A stretch of DNA of 64,000 nt from Pleomorphomonas sp. (lineage in GTDB: Bacteria; Pseudomonadota; Alphaproteobacteria; Rhizobiales; Pleomorphomonadaceae), in NCBI GenBank assembly GCA_030603685.1, contig JAUVXG010000004.1, positions 1 through 64,000 on the forward strand. Reading direction: 5' to 3'. The notes beneath the pieces are model-generated. The model was not told the origin of the DNA and searched no databases. It saw only the letters and a program-made list of their open reading frames with translations. This document shows positions 7,765-15,805 of this stretch, in pieces. The position numbers and the translations under genes are program-made. Position 1 is the first letter of the stretch. Each line of letters opens with the position of its first letter.

Positions 7765-8157
7765 ATGTTCACAGCCGTCAGCCATGAAATCGTCGTCACG
7801 GTGGAGCCGAGCTATCTCCCCGGAGAGTCCGAGCCCGACGAGCACCGCTACGTCTGGTCCTACCGGGTCGTCATCGCCAATCACGGGCGGCGCGCCGTGC
7901 AACTGATGACCCGCTTCTGGGAGATCACCGACGCCAACGGTCTCCGCCGCACGGTGACCGGTCCGGGCGTCGTGGGACAGCAGCCGATCATCGAGCCGGG
8001 CGAAGCCTTCGAGTATACCAGCGGCTGCCCGCTCTCGACGCCGAGCGGCATCATGTCCGGCAGCTACAGGATGGTCGACGACCGCGGCACCACGCTCGAC
8101 GTCACGATTCCAGCCTTCTCGCTGGACAGCCCCGTGGCGGAACGCACTTTGAACTAG
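7765..8157 (+). CDS. apaG: ApaG (CorD) protein
   Basis: A 130-residue single-domain protein of the ApaG/fibronectin-III-like beta sandwich. Recognisable segments are IVVTVEPSYLPGESEPDEHRY, YRVVIANHGRRAVQLMTRFW, GPGVVGQQPIIEPGEAFEYT and TPSGIMSGSYRMVDD, all conserved in ApaG. It is linked genetically to cobalt and magnesium resistance in enterobacteria, but its biochemical action is not settled. It starts 30 bases after the binding-protein gene and may be co-transcribed with it. Length is normal for the family. Confidence 0.93.
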   Translation: MFTAVSHEIVVTVEPSYLPGESEPDEHRYVWSYRVVIANHGRRAVQLMTRFWEITDANGLRRTVTGPGVVGQQPIIEPGEAFEYTSGCPLSTPSGIMSGSYRMVDDRGTTLDVTIPAFSLDSPVAERTLN

Positions 8158-8246
8158 TCGATACCGGAAAGCCTTGAGGCTGGACAAGGTCGGTTGCCGC
8201 GCCTATCTGTCGGCAACCTCCCCAACCGGAAAGCCGGAGCGTTTCC

Positions 8247-8525
8247 ATGTCCGATCGTTTCGTGCGCCTGTTCGGCGACAGCCCGGCGCGCCTCCTTCTC
8301 AGGCTCGTCATTCTCTCCCTGGTCGTCGGCGTCGTGCTCGCCGCGCTCGGCATAGAACCCTATGACATCGTGACGTCCGCGCTGCGCTTCGTCGACCGCA
8401 TCTGGTCGATGGGCTTTGACGCCGTCGACCGCGTCTGGCGCTACTTCCTGCTCGGCGCCGTGGTCGTCATACCCGTCTGGCTGGTGCTGAGACTTCTCAA
8501 TATCGGCCGCAACAATCGCTTCTGA
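8247..8525 (+). CDS. small inner-membrane protein (DUF6460-like)
   Basis: A 92-residue protein with two predicted membrane helices, about residues 17-36 (LLRLVILSLVVGVVLAALGI) and 68-85 (FLLGAVVVIPVWLVLRLL), joined by an amphipathic stretch with IWSMGFDAVDRVWRYF. Such small proteins are widespread in Hyphomicrobiales and usually carry only a domain-of-unknown-function label. The start is supported by GGAAAGCCGGAGCG upstream. It sits alone between apaG and nudC on the same strand. No function can be given. Confidence 0.8.
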   Translation: MSDRFVRLFGDSPARLLLRLVILSLVVGVVLAALGIEPYDIVTSALRFVDRIWSMGFDAVDRVWRYFLLGAVVVIPVWLVLRLLNIGRNNRF

Positions 8526-8552
8526 TGGACGGCCGCAAGTACCCGGCCGGCG

Positions 8553-9521
8553 ATGAAAGCCGGTCCACTGAAAGCGAATGACACGATGATCCTGCCTTCC
8601 GACCCTCCCTCCGGCTTCGACTGGTCCAGCCACAACACCTATTCGAACAACCTGCTTCACCGGCACTCCGAACAGCGCACCGACGAAGCGCTCGTGCAGC
8701 GCCATCTCGCCGACCCGCGCCGCCGGTTGATGATGCTGTTCGGCGATCGTGTGCTGGTGAAATCGGGCCGCCTCGACTTTGAGGGAAACGCGGCCAACGC
8801 GCTGTTCCAGGAAACGGAGACGCAGATCTTTCTCGGTCTGGACCTTGAGGAACGCCCGTGGTTTGCCGGCGAGTTCAAGACCGAGCCTGAGCTTGAACCC
8901 GGCGAGAGCCTGGTCGATCTTCGCAGCCTTGCCCGTGACGCCGTGGTAGGCGCCGACGGCTTTGGCCCGGTTGCCCAGGCACGCGCCACCCTATTCTGGC
9001 ACCAGCGCCATCGCTTCTGCGGCGTTTGCGGCGCACCGACGGTCAGCATTGCCGCCGGCTACCAGCGCACCTGTACCGGCTGCGGCACCCAGCACTTCCC
9101 GCGCACCGACCCGGTGGTGATCATGCTGATCCAGAACGGTGAGGACCAGGTGCTGCTCGGCCGGACGCCGCGCTTCGAAGAAGGAATGTATACCTGCCTC
9201 GCCGGCTTCATGGAGCCGGGCGAGACGGTCGAGGACGCCGTGCGTCGTGAAACGAAGGAAGAATCCGGCATCGACGTCGGCGCCGTCCGCTATCATGCCA
9301 GCCAGCCGTGGCCGTTTCCGGCCAACCTGATGCTGGGCTGCTATGGCGAGGCGATCTCCACCAACATCGTGGTGGACAAGGCCGAAATGGACGATTGCCG
9401 CTGGTTCACGCGAGACGAGGTCAAGGCGATGCTGGCGACAACCGAGGTCGGCAAGCTTCATTGCCCGCCGAGGCTCGCGGTGGCCCGCCACCTCATCGAG
9501 GTGTGGGCCGACCTCAAGTAG
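8553..9521 (+). CDS. nudC: NAD(+)/NADH diphosphatase (RNA deNADding enzyme)
   Basis: A 322-residue Nudix hydrolase that splits NADH to NMNH and AMP and, in E. coli, removes NAD caps from RNA. The Nudix box is complete: GFMEPGETVEDAVRRETKEE followed by SGIDVG. The zinc ribbon typical of NudC is present as FCGVCGAP and CTGCG, four cysteines. The C-terminal SQPWPFPANLMLGC is the NudC signature SQPWPFPxS with Ala-Asn in place of the usual Ser. An alternative ATG at 8586 (MILPSDPP) is possible; neither start has a strong ribosome site. It converges with pheA, with three bases between stops. Confidence 0.93.
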   Translation: MKAGPLKANDTMILPSDPPSGFDWSSHNTYSNNLLHRHSEQRTDEALVQRHLADPRRRLMMLFGDRVLVKSGRLDFEGNAANALFQETETQIFLGLDLEERPWFAGEFKTEPELEPGESLVDLRSLARDAVVGADGFGPVAQARATLFWHQRHRFCGVCGAPTVSIAAGYQRTCTGCGTQHFPRTDPVVIMLIQNGEDQVLLGRTPRFEEGMYTCLAGFMEPGETVEDAVRRETKEESGIDVGAVRYHASQPWPFPANLMLGCYGEAISTNIVVDKAEMDDCRWFTRDEVKAMLATTEVGKLHCPPRLAVARHLIEVWADLK

Positions 9522-9524
9522 GGA

Positions 9525-10409
9525 TCACTCTCCGGGCCGGAGCCCGAGATGGGCGGCCGGCTCGCGGATCTTGTCGCGGAAGGGGCTGGCGGGGTAGCTG
9601 CCGAACACCTTGACCTCGCGGCTGAAGAACTCGAGTTCTTCCAGGGCGAACTTCACCGCGGGATCGTCGGGATGCCCCTCGACGTCGGCATAGAACTGCG
9701 TCGCAAAGAACTGGCCTTCGAGCTGGTAGCTCTCCAGCTTCGTCATGTTGATGCCGTTGGTGGCAAAGCCGCCCAATGCCTTGTAGAGCGCGGCGGGAAT
9801 GTTGCGGACGCGGAAGATGAAGGTGGTCACCGTTGGCGTCCCGTAAGGCGGGGCGGCGCGAGGACGCGGCGACAGGATGATGAAGCGCGTCGTGTTGTGA
9901 AGCGTGTCCTCGCAATCGGCTTTCAGCACGTCGAGACCGTAGATCTCGGCGGCGAGCGATGAGGCGATGGCGGCGCGCGTAGGGTCACCCGCCTCGGCGA
10001 TCTCGCGGGCGGAGCCGGCGGTGTCGGCGCCGACGATCGGCGTGATGCCGAGCGAGCGCAGGGTCTGCCGGCATTGGCCGAGCGCCTGCACGTGGCTTTG
10101 CGCCGTCTTGATGTCGTCGAGACGCGCGCCCTTGACGCCGAGAAGCTGGTGGTGAACCGGCAGAAAATGCTCTCCGATGATGTGAACGTCGGCGTGCGGC
10201 AGGATGTGGTGGATGTCGGCGACCCGGCCGGCGGTCGAGTTCTCGATCGGAATCATGCCGAGGTGCCCGGCGCCGGACGCGAGCGCCGCGAAGCAATCTT
10301 CGAAGGTCGGGCAGGCGATGGCCTCGCAATCGGGATAGACCTCGAGGGCGGCAAGATGGGAATTGGCGCCCGGCTCGCCCTGGAATACGACCTTAAGCTT
10401 CTCCGACAT
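9525..10409 (-). CDS. pheA: prephenate dehydratase
   Basis: A 294-residue enzyme converting prephenate to phenylpyruvate in phenylalanine synthesis. The start VVFQGEPGANSHLAALE, the segment GMIPIENSTAGRVADIHHIL and the catalytic Thr-Arg-Phe in NTTRFIILSPRP are characteristic of the dehydratase domain. A C-terminal ACT domain (VTTFIFRVRNIPAALYKAL, TKLESYQLEGQFF) should give phenylalanine feedback inhibition. There is no chorismate mutase domain, so it is the monofunctional form. The start at 10409 is chosen over the longer ORF (10475) because GAAGAGAACG precedes it and the extra 22 residues are not family-like. Confidence 0.93.
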   Translation of the reverse strand: MSEKLKVVFQGEPGANSHLAALEVYPDCEAIACPTFEDCFAALASGAGHLGMIPIENSTAGRVADIHHILPHADVHIIGEHFLPVHHQLLGVKGARLDDIKTAQSHVQALGQCRQTLRSLGITPIVGADTAGSAREIAEAGDPTRAAIASSLAAEIYGLDVLKADCEDTLHNTTRFIILSPRPRAAPPYGTPTVTTFIFRVRNIPAALYKALGGFATNGINMTKLESYQLEGQFFATQFYADVEGHPDDPAVKFALEELEFFSREVKVFGSYPASPFRDKIREPAAHLGLRPGE

Positions 10410-10538
10410 CGTTCTCTTCCGCTTTTTCAAAAGGCGGAAAGCGGCATAGCAGCCGCGCCGAAGCAATTCCAGCAAAAGCGGATATCGGTTTGCCTTCGGA
10501 ACCGCGTCTTGAGAACGAACGCGCCTTTGGGCCGGCCA

Positions 10539-11294
10539 TTACCCCTTGATCGAGGCGCCGATGATCGCCCTGGCCCGATCGAGATCGTGCTGCGTGTCGA
10601 CGCCGAGCGGCACGTCGTCGACGATGGCCGCGTCGATGCGCATGCCGGCCTCGAGAAGGCGGAGTTGCTCCAGTCTCTCCCGCTTCTCGAGCGTCGACGG
10701 CGGCAGCGTCACGAAGCGGGCGAGCGCCGAGCGGCGATAGGCGTAAAGGCCGATGTGGTGATAAAGCGGCCCGTCGCCGTAGGGCGCCGTGGCGCGACTG
10801 AAATAGAGCGCCCGGAGACGACGTTCGGCAACGGGCGAGCCGATGACCTTGACCACGTTGGGGTCGCTCTTCTCCTCGTCGCGAACGATCTCGGCGGTCA
10901 GCGTGGCAACGTCGACCGCGGGATCGAGAAGCGGATCGAAGCAGGCGCGAACGGCGGCGGGAGCGATCGTCGGCAGGTCGCCCTGCACGTTGACGATCAC
11001 CTCGACCCGCCCATCGGGATCGGCCTTGGACAGCGCCTCGAAGATGCGGTCCGAGCCGCTCGGATGGTCGGGGCGCGTCAGTACGGCGCGGCCGCCGGCC
11101 GCTTCGACAACCGCCTTGATCGAGGGATGGTCGCAGGCGACGACCACCTCGCCGATACCTGCTTCGACGGCACGCCGCCAGACGTGGACGATCATCGCTT
11201 CGCCATGGATATCGGCCAGCGGCTTGTCCGGCAGACGCGTCGATCCGAGGCGCGAGGGAATGATCACCAGGGTGTTCGGCTTCACTTCGGACAC
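10539..11294 (-). CDS. kdsB: 3-deoxy-manno-octulosonate cytidylyltransferase
   Basis: A 251-residue enzyme that activates Kdo as CMP-Kdo for lipopolysaccharide inner core synthesis. The N-terminal [19 protein letters not shown] is the nucleotide-binding signature, with [19 protein letters not shown] and [10 protein letters not shown] as other family motifs; the usual QGDEP is QGDLP here. The track extends the ORF to 11522, but the GTG at 11294 is the likely start: an exact GGAGG lies four bases before it, and MetLess upstream sequence is unlike the family. Length then matches the usual 245-250 residues. pheA lies downstream on the same strand, 129 bases away; cytochrome c is divergent upstream. 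Confidence 0.93.
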   Translation of the reverse strand: MSEVKPNTLVIIPSRLGSTRLPDKPLADIHGEAMIVHVWRRAVEAGIGEVVVACDHPSIKAVVEAAGGRAVLTRPDHPSGSDRIFEALSKADPDGRVEVIVNVQGDLPTIAPAAVRACFDPLLDPAVDVATLTAEIVRDEEKSDPNVVKVIGSPVAERRLRALYFSRATAPYGDGPLYHHIGLYAYRRSALARFVTLPPSTLEKRERLEQLRLLEAGMRIDAAIVDDVPLGVDTQHDLDRARAIIGASIKG

Positions 11295-11515
11295 GTGCAA
11301 TCCTCCGGCAGGGCGCAAAGGCGTCGACCGACGCACTTTCGGGCGGCGCTTTATACGGCGCGACGCGACCTGAGGATAGTTTGCAGGAGGGAGCAAAATC
11401 CCGTATATGCTGCCGAGTGTGGCCAGAAAGCCTCTGGCGAGGTCCATTCCTAAACCGACAAATGTCACGCGCGCCAGGGCGGGCGCCGCGCGACTCCAAG
11501 GAGCCGGTGTCCCCG

Positions 11516-12130
11516 ATGTCACTGCAACCCAACAAGATTCTCGGCGCCGTGCTGGCGGTTGCCGTCGTCGTTTTTGCCGTCGATTTCGTATCTGACCAGA
11601 TTTTCGCCAAGCAGGACCTCAGGACACCCGGCTATGTCGTCGACATGAATGCCGCTCCGGCTGTTGTCGCGACAGAGGCTCCCGCACCCGCTGCGGTCGA
11701 ACCCGATCCCAATGCGCCAGCCGCCGACGCGACCCAGCAGGCCGCCGTGGCACCGGCCGCCTCCGGCGTGCCCCCCATCGAAGAGCGCCTCAAGACCGCC
11801 GACGTGGCCGCCGGCGAGAAGACATCCAAGGTCTGCGCGGCCTGCCACTCCTTTGCCGATTCGGGCGCCAACAAGGTCGGCCCGGGCCTTTGGGATGTGG
11901 TGAACCGCAAGCCGGGCACCCACGAAGGCTTCAAGTACTCGCCCGCCATGGTGACCTTCGGCGAGACCCACACCTGGGACTACGCGACGCTTGATACCTA
12001 TCTCACCAATCCCAAGGCAGAAGTGCCCGGAAACAAGATGGCTTTCGCCGGCGTCAAGAAGCCGGAAGATCGCGCCAATCTGATTGCCTATCTCAGGTCC
12101 TTGTCCGCCAGTCCGGCGCCGCTGCCGTAA
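11516..12130 (+). CDS. cycM: membrane-anchored class I cytochrome c (CycM type)
   Basis: A 204-residue protein with an uncleaved N-terminal membrane anchor (about residues 8-27, [17 protein letters not shown]), an Ala/Pro-rich linker to about residue 88, and a cytochrome c domain with haem motif CAACH at 107-111 and a distal Met in NKMAFAGVK. This matches the CycM/c552 type that links the bc1 complex to the terminal oxidase on the periplasmic face of the inner membrane. AAGGAGCCGG before the ATG at 11516 supports the start; the ORF track begins earlier without support. It is divergent from kdsB and converges with the EamA transporter over a shared terminator. Confidence 0.9.
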   Translation: MSLQPNKILGAVLAVAVVVFAVDFVSDQIFAKQDLRTPGYVVDMNAAPAVVATEAPAPAAVEPDPNAPAADATQQAAVAPAASGVPPIEERLKTADVAAGEKTSKVCAACHSFADSGANKVGPGLWDVVNRKPGTHEGFKYSPAMVTFGETHTWDYATLDTYLTNPKAEVPGNKMAFAGVKKPEDRANLIAYLRSLSASPAPLP

Positions 12131-12164
12131 GCAAGGCGCCTTCGGACGGACGGAATGAAAAGCG

Positions 12165-12195
12165 CGGGCGGTCCTCAGGCCGCCCGTCGTCTTTT
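12165..12195. terminator. bidirectional terminator between cycM and the EamA gene
   Basis: Stem CGGGCGG (12165-12171) / CCGCCCG (12180-12186) with an 8-base loop, followed by TCGTCTTTT on the plus strand and CGCTTTTC on the minus strand. The EamA stop codon lies in the loop. Confidence 0.65.
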
Positions 12196-13053
12196 GGCGA
12201 AGGCCGGCAGCGGCAGGGCGATGGTGGCGAGACCGAGAAGGATCAGCCCCATCCCCGCAACGCGCAGCGGCGAGAAGGTCTCCCCCAGCACCAGCCAGGA
12301 CGACAGCGTGCCGAACAGCGGCACCAGGAGCGAAAAGGGCGCCACCGTCGACGCCGGATGGTTCTTGAGAAGAAAGCCCCAGAGGCCGAAGCCGACCAGT
12401 GTGGCCAGCAGGGCGAGATAGAGCACCGAGCCGGCGCCCAACAGTCCCATTCCGGTAATGCCGGAGACGATGGCCGGCCAGCCCTCAATGGCGAGCGATA
12501 GCGCGAACAGCGGGATCGGCGGCACAAGGCTCAGCCAGACCATCATCGGAAGCATGTCGACCTTGCCGGTGCCCCGCATCAGGATATTGCCGAGAGCCCA
12601 ACTCGCGGCCGAGGCGAGAGTCAGGCCAAGACCGACCACCGTAAAGTCGCCGCCAACCGTTGTGGCGATGGTCAGAAGCCCGAGCGCGGCGACACCGGCC
12701 CCGGCAAGCTGACGCGGCCTCGGTCGCTCCCCCAGGGCCAGCGCCGCGAACAGAATGGTCAGGAAGGCCTGGCTTTGCAGCGTCACCGAGGCGAGCCCCG
12801 GAGGCATTCCGAGCTTCATCGCCGGGAAGAGGAAGGCGAACTGCCCGACGAACAGCGTCATGCCAACGGCGATCATCCGAACCGGCGGCACATTCGGCCG
12901 CGCGAGAAAGAATACCGGCAGGGCGGCAACGACGAAGCGAAGCGCGGCAAGGAGAAGCGGCGGCACCGAGCCGAGCCCAAGGCGAATCACGACGAAGTTG
13001 AAGCCCCAGATCGCCATGACGAGGACGGCGAGGGCAATGTGGCGGACGGGCAT
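12175..13053 (-). CDS. EamA-family (DMT superfamily) transporter
   Basis: A 292-residue integral membrane protein with about ten helices in two EamA repeats. The first opens with IALAVLVMAIWGFNFVVIRL and the second with GLTLASAASWALGNILMRGT; both carry the Trp-Gly/Ala-x-Asn signature of the family, and the C-terminal half ends with FSLLVPLFGTLSSWLVLGE. Family members export amino acids or metabolites (EamA exports cysteine pathway intermediates; RhaT-like members carry sugars). The ATG at 13053 is preferred over the TTG at 13080. It lies 68 bases downstream of betI on the same strand, which may be coincidence. Substrate unknown. Confidence 0.88.
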   Translation of the reverse strand: MPVRHIALAVLVMAIWGFNFVVIRLGLGSVPPLLLAALRFVVAALPVFFLARPNVPPVRMIAVGMTLFVGQFAFLFPAMKLGMPPGLASVTLQSQAFLTILFAALALGERPRPRQLAGAGVAALGLLTIATTVGGDFTVVGLGLTLASAASWALGNILMRGTGKVDMLPMMVWLSLVPPIPLFALSLAIEGWPAIVSGITGMGLLGAGSVLYLALLATLVGFGLWGFLLKNHPASTVAPFSLLVPLFGTLSSWLVLGETFSPLRVAGMGLILLGLATIALPLPAFAKRRRAA

Positions 13054-13120
13054 GGGCGAACGGCTCCGGAAGGAGGGCAAAGCCTAGCGGTGCAGCGCCC
13101 CGGACGCAAACGGGGAAATC

Positions 13121-13705
13121 TCACGTCCTCGCGACGGCGAGACGGCCATCGACATAATCGCGCAGGATGCCGAGCGCCTCGCCGGGAGAACGATGCAGCG
13201 TCGGCAAGGCGGCGTGCAGCCAGAGGCCGTCGATCATCGCCGCGATGCCGCGGGCAAGGGCCGGGGCGCCATCGCCCACCAGCGGTCGCAGATCGTGCCG
13301 GAGATTGGCTTCGAGCCGCTTCAGGTAGATGGCGAGCAGGCGTGCGGCCGCCTTGTCGTGGATGGACTGCATGTAGAAGGCGAGCCAGGCTGACGTGACA
13401 GCCGGCGAGAACTGCTCGGGCGCAAAACTCGCTTCGAGGATGGCGTCGACGCGCGCACGCGGATCCTTGGCGTCGACGAGACGACGGCGGGCCGCGAACG
13501 CGAATTCGCCGAGCAGATGCCGCATGGTGGCCGACAGCAATTCGTCCTTGGAGCCGAAATAGTGGTGCGCAAGCGCAGGCGACACGCCGGCCCTCTTGGC
13601 AATGTCCCCCATGGTCACGCCATTCAATCCGCGTTCGTGAATGGCCTCGACGGCCGCGATCACCAGCTCCTGCCGGCGGATCGGCTGCATGCCGCGTTTG
13701 GGCAT
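13121..13705 (-). CDS. betI: transcriptional repressor BetI (TetR family)
   Basis: A 194-residue TetR-family repressor. The DNA-binding domain is at residues 8-55: RRQELVIAAVEAIHERGLNGVTMGDIAKRAGVSPALAHHYFGSKDELL, where GVSPALAHHYF is diagnostic for BetI. The ligand domain keeps the BetI pattern SAWLAFYMQSIHD and ANLRHDLRPL. BetI senses choline and releases choline-uptake and betaine-synthesis genes. Here it is divergent from a choline ABC transporter and no betA, betB or betC is in view. GAGGGAGAACGGG gives a good ribosome site. It probably represses itself as well, since a candidate operator overlaps its own promoter. Confidence 0.92.
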   Translation of the reverse strand: MPKRGMQPIRRQELVIAAVEAIHERGLNGVTMGDIAKRAGVSPALAHHYFGSKDELLSATMRHLLGEFAFAARRRLVDAKDPRARVDAILEASFAPEQFSPAVTSAWLAFYMQSIHDKAAARLLAIYLKRLEANLRHDLRPLVGDGAPALARGIAAMIDGLWLHAALPTLHRSPGEALGILRDYVDGRLAVART

Positions 13706-13729
13706 CCCGTTCTCCCTCGCTACCCCGAC

Positions 13730-13758
13730 AGCATATTTTTAATTGACTGCTCAATCAA
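13730..13758 (-). promoter_or_regulatory. betI promoter
   Basis: On the minus strand TTGATT (13758-13753), a 17-base spacer and TATGCT (13735-13730). The transcript would start about 18 bases before the betI start codon region. Confidence 0.55.
13742..13755. promoter_or_regulatory. candidate BetI operator
   Basis: ATTGACTGCTCAAT is a perfect 5-bp inverted repeat (ATTGA/TCAAT, 4-base centre) lying between the -35 and -10 of betI and in the betI-cho intergenic region. Enterobacterial and rhizobial BetI sites also contain TTGA...TCAA halves. Assignment is inference from this and position. Confidence 0.5.
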
Positions 13759-13995
13759 TAAAAAAACGGGAGCGTAAATCCACCCATTTCGAAACGGACA
13801 GGGTATCGTGATGTCCGATAAATACGCTGAAACGGGCCAATCCCGGCGCATCAGCGGAAGTAATCCACTGCGCTCTGCCAAAAAGTCATTGGCATTCACT
13901 GGAAAATGCGTATTCATTTCGCTCCACATGGTCATAAAACTTTCATAGCCCGAAGGAGGCGACGCCTTTGGACGGCTGGAGGAGCGATACAACCG

Positions 13996-14931
13996 ATGAA
14001 ATCCGCCTTTGCCGCCCTGCCGATCGCTCTTGCCCTCGCCGGTCCGGCGTTCGCCGCCGACGGTGACGCCTGCACGACCGTGCGCTTCGCCGATGTCGGC
14101 TGGACCGACATCGCGGCGACGACGGGCGTGGCGTCCGTGGTGCTCGAAGGCCTCGGCTACCAACCGGAGGTGCAGCTTCTGGCCTTGCCGGTCACGTTTG
14201 CCTCGCTTGCCAACGGCGACATCGACGTTTTTCTCGGCGACTGGATGCCGACCATGGAGGCCGATCTCAAGCCCTACGTGGACAAGGGGGCGATCGAGGT
14301 GACGGGCGTCAATCTCGAAGGCGCCAAGTACACGCTGGCGGTGCCGAAGTACGCCTTCGACGCCGGCCTCAAGACCTTCGGCGACATTGCCAAGTTCAAG
14401 ACCGAGCTCGACGGCAAGATCTACGGCATCGAGCCGGGCAACGACGGCAACCGACTGATCCTCGGCATGATCGACGAGAACAAGTTCGACCTCTCCGGGT
14501 TCGAGCTGGTCGAGAGCTCCGAGCAGGGCATGCTGGCCGAAGTGAGCCGGGCGGTGAAGGACAACAAGCCGATCGTCTTCCTGGGCTGGGAGCCGCACCC
14601 GATGAACGCCCGCTTCGACATGGCCTATCTCGAAGGTGGCGACGAGGTTTTCGGGCCGAATCTCGGCGGGGCCACGATCTACACCAACACGCGCAAGAAC
14701 TTCTCGGCCGACTGCCCCAACCTGGGCCGTTTCCTCGGCAATCTGAAGTTCTCGCTGGCTCTCGAGAACGAGATCATGGGCGACATCCTTGAGAACGGCG
14801 CCGAGGCGAAAGAGGCGGCAAAGTCCTGGCTGGCGGCGCACCCAGACGTGCTCGCGCCCTGGCTCGACGGTGTGACGACCCGTGACGGCAAGGACGGACT
14901 TCCGGCCGTGAAGGCCGCGCTGGGGCTTTGA
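13996..14931 (+). CDS. choX: choline ABC transporter, substrate-binding protein
   Basis: A 311-residue periplasmic binding protein of the glycine betaine/choline (OpuAC) class. Signal peptide MKSAFAALPIALALAGPAFA, cleaved near residue 20. The mature start CTTVRFADVGWTDIAATTGV, then SLANGDIDVFLGDWMPTME and FLGWEPHPMN, gives the aromatic residues (Trp/Tyr) of the trimethylammonium cage used by ChoX. It is the first gene of the cho operon, with the permease 33 bases on. GGAG lies 12 bases before the ATG at 13996; the longer ORF start at 13906 lacks a signal peptide. BetI control is likely from the intergenic site. Confidence 0.92.
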   Translation: MKSAFAALPIALALAGPAFAADGDACTTVRFADVGWTDIAATTGVASVVLEGLGYQPEVQLLALPVTFASLANGDIDVFLGDWMPTMEADLKPYVDKGAIEVTGVNLEGAKYTLAVPKYAFDAGLKTFGDIAKFKTELDGKIYGIEPGNDGNRLILGMIDENKFDLSGFELVESSEQGMLAEVSRAVKDNKPIVFLGWEPHPMNARFDMAYLEGGDEVFGPNLGGATIYTNTRKNFSADCPNLGRFLGNLKFSLALENEIMGDILENGAEAKEAAKSWLAAHPDVLAPWLDGVTTRDGKDGLPAVKAALGL

Positions 14932-14964
14932 GGGTGAGATAACGAGAGGGAGACTGAGGCGATC

Positions 14965-15795
14965 ATGGAGTTCCTCACGGCCTACAAGATCCCGGTTGGT
15001 CCCTGGGCCAAGGCTCTGGTCGATTGGCTGACGGCCAATGGCAGCGGCGTCTTCGACGCCATAGCCACCGTGTTAGGCGGCGCCGTGGAGTGGATCGTTG
15101 TCGCGCTGCAAGCGCCGCCGCCACCGGTCACGGTCGCGCTGATTGCCACGCTTGCCTTCGTGCTGAAGCGCTCGATCCCGCTTGCGCTGTTCGTCGCCGC
15201 GGCTCTCCTTTTCATCGTCAATCAGGGATTTTGGAAGGAGACGACGCAGACGCTGGCGCTCGTCGTGGCATCATCGGCGGTCTGCATGGGACTTGGCGTG
15301 CCGATCGGCATCCTGGCGGCGCGCCGAGCCTGGGCCATGGCCGCATTGCGTCCGGTGCTGGACCTGATGCAGACCATCCCGACCTTCGTCTACCTCATCC
15401 CGGCCCTGGTGCTGTTCGGCCTTGGCATGGTCCCGGGGCTGATCGCCACGGTTATCTTCGCCCTGCCCGCTTCGATCCGCCTGACGGCCCTCGGCATCTC
15501 ATCCACGCCGAAGCCGCTGGTCGAGGCGGCCGACAGCTTCGGCGCCACGCCCTTGCAGCGTCTCGTCAAGGTGGAGCTGCCCTATGCGATGCCGCAGATT
15601 CTTGCCGGTCTCACCCAGACCATCATGTTGTCGCTGTCGATGGTGGTGATCTCCGCCATGGTCGGCGCCAACGGTCTCGGGGTGCCAGTGGTGAGGGCGC
15701 TCAACACCGTCAACATCGGCATGGGCTTCACCGCCGGCCTTGCCATCGTGCTGATCGCCATCATGCTGGACCGCATGTGCCGAATCCGCGGCTGA
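14965..15795 (+). CDS. choW: choline ABC transporter, permease
   Basis: A 276-residue inner-membrane protein with about seven helices. The ABC permease EAA-like loop is seen as EAADSFGATPLQRLVKVELP, the site that docks on the ATPase, after VYLIPALVLFGLGMVPGLIA. It is the ProW/OpuAB type in which one permease gene makes a homodimer. The order choX-choW-choV with gaps of 33 and 10 bases shows one operon. Together they import choline (and possibly betaine) as osmoprotectant precursor or carbon and nitrogen source. Confidence 0.92.
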   Translation: MEFLTAYKIPVGPWAKALVDWLTANGSGVFDAIATVLGGAVEWIVVALQAPPPPVTVALIATLAFVLKRSIPLALFVAAALLFIVNQGFWKETTQTLALVVASSAVCMGLGVPIGILAARRAWAMAALRPVLDLMQTIPTFVYLIPALVLFGLGMVPGLIATVIFALPASIRLTALGISSTPKPLVEAADSFGATPLQRLVKVELPYAMPQILAGLTQTIMLSLSMVVISAMVGANGLGVPVVRALNTVNIGMGFTAGLAIVLIAIMLDRMCRIRG

Positions 15796-15805
15796 GGAGT
15801 TTCTT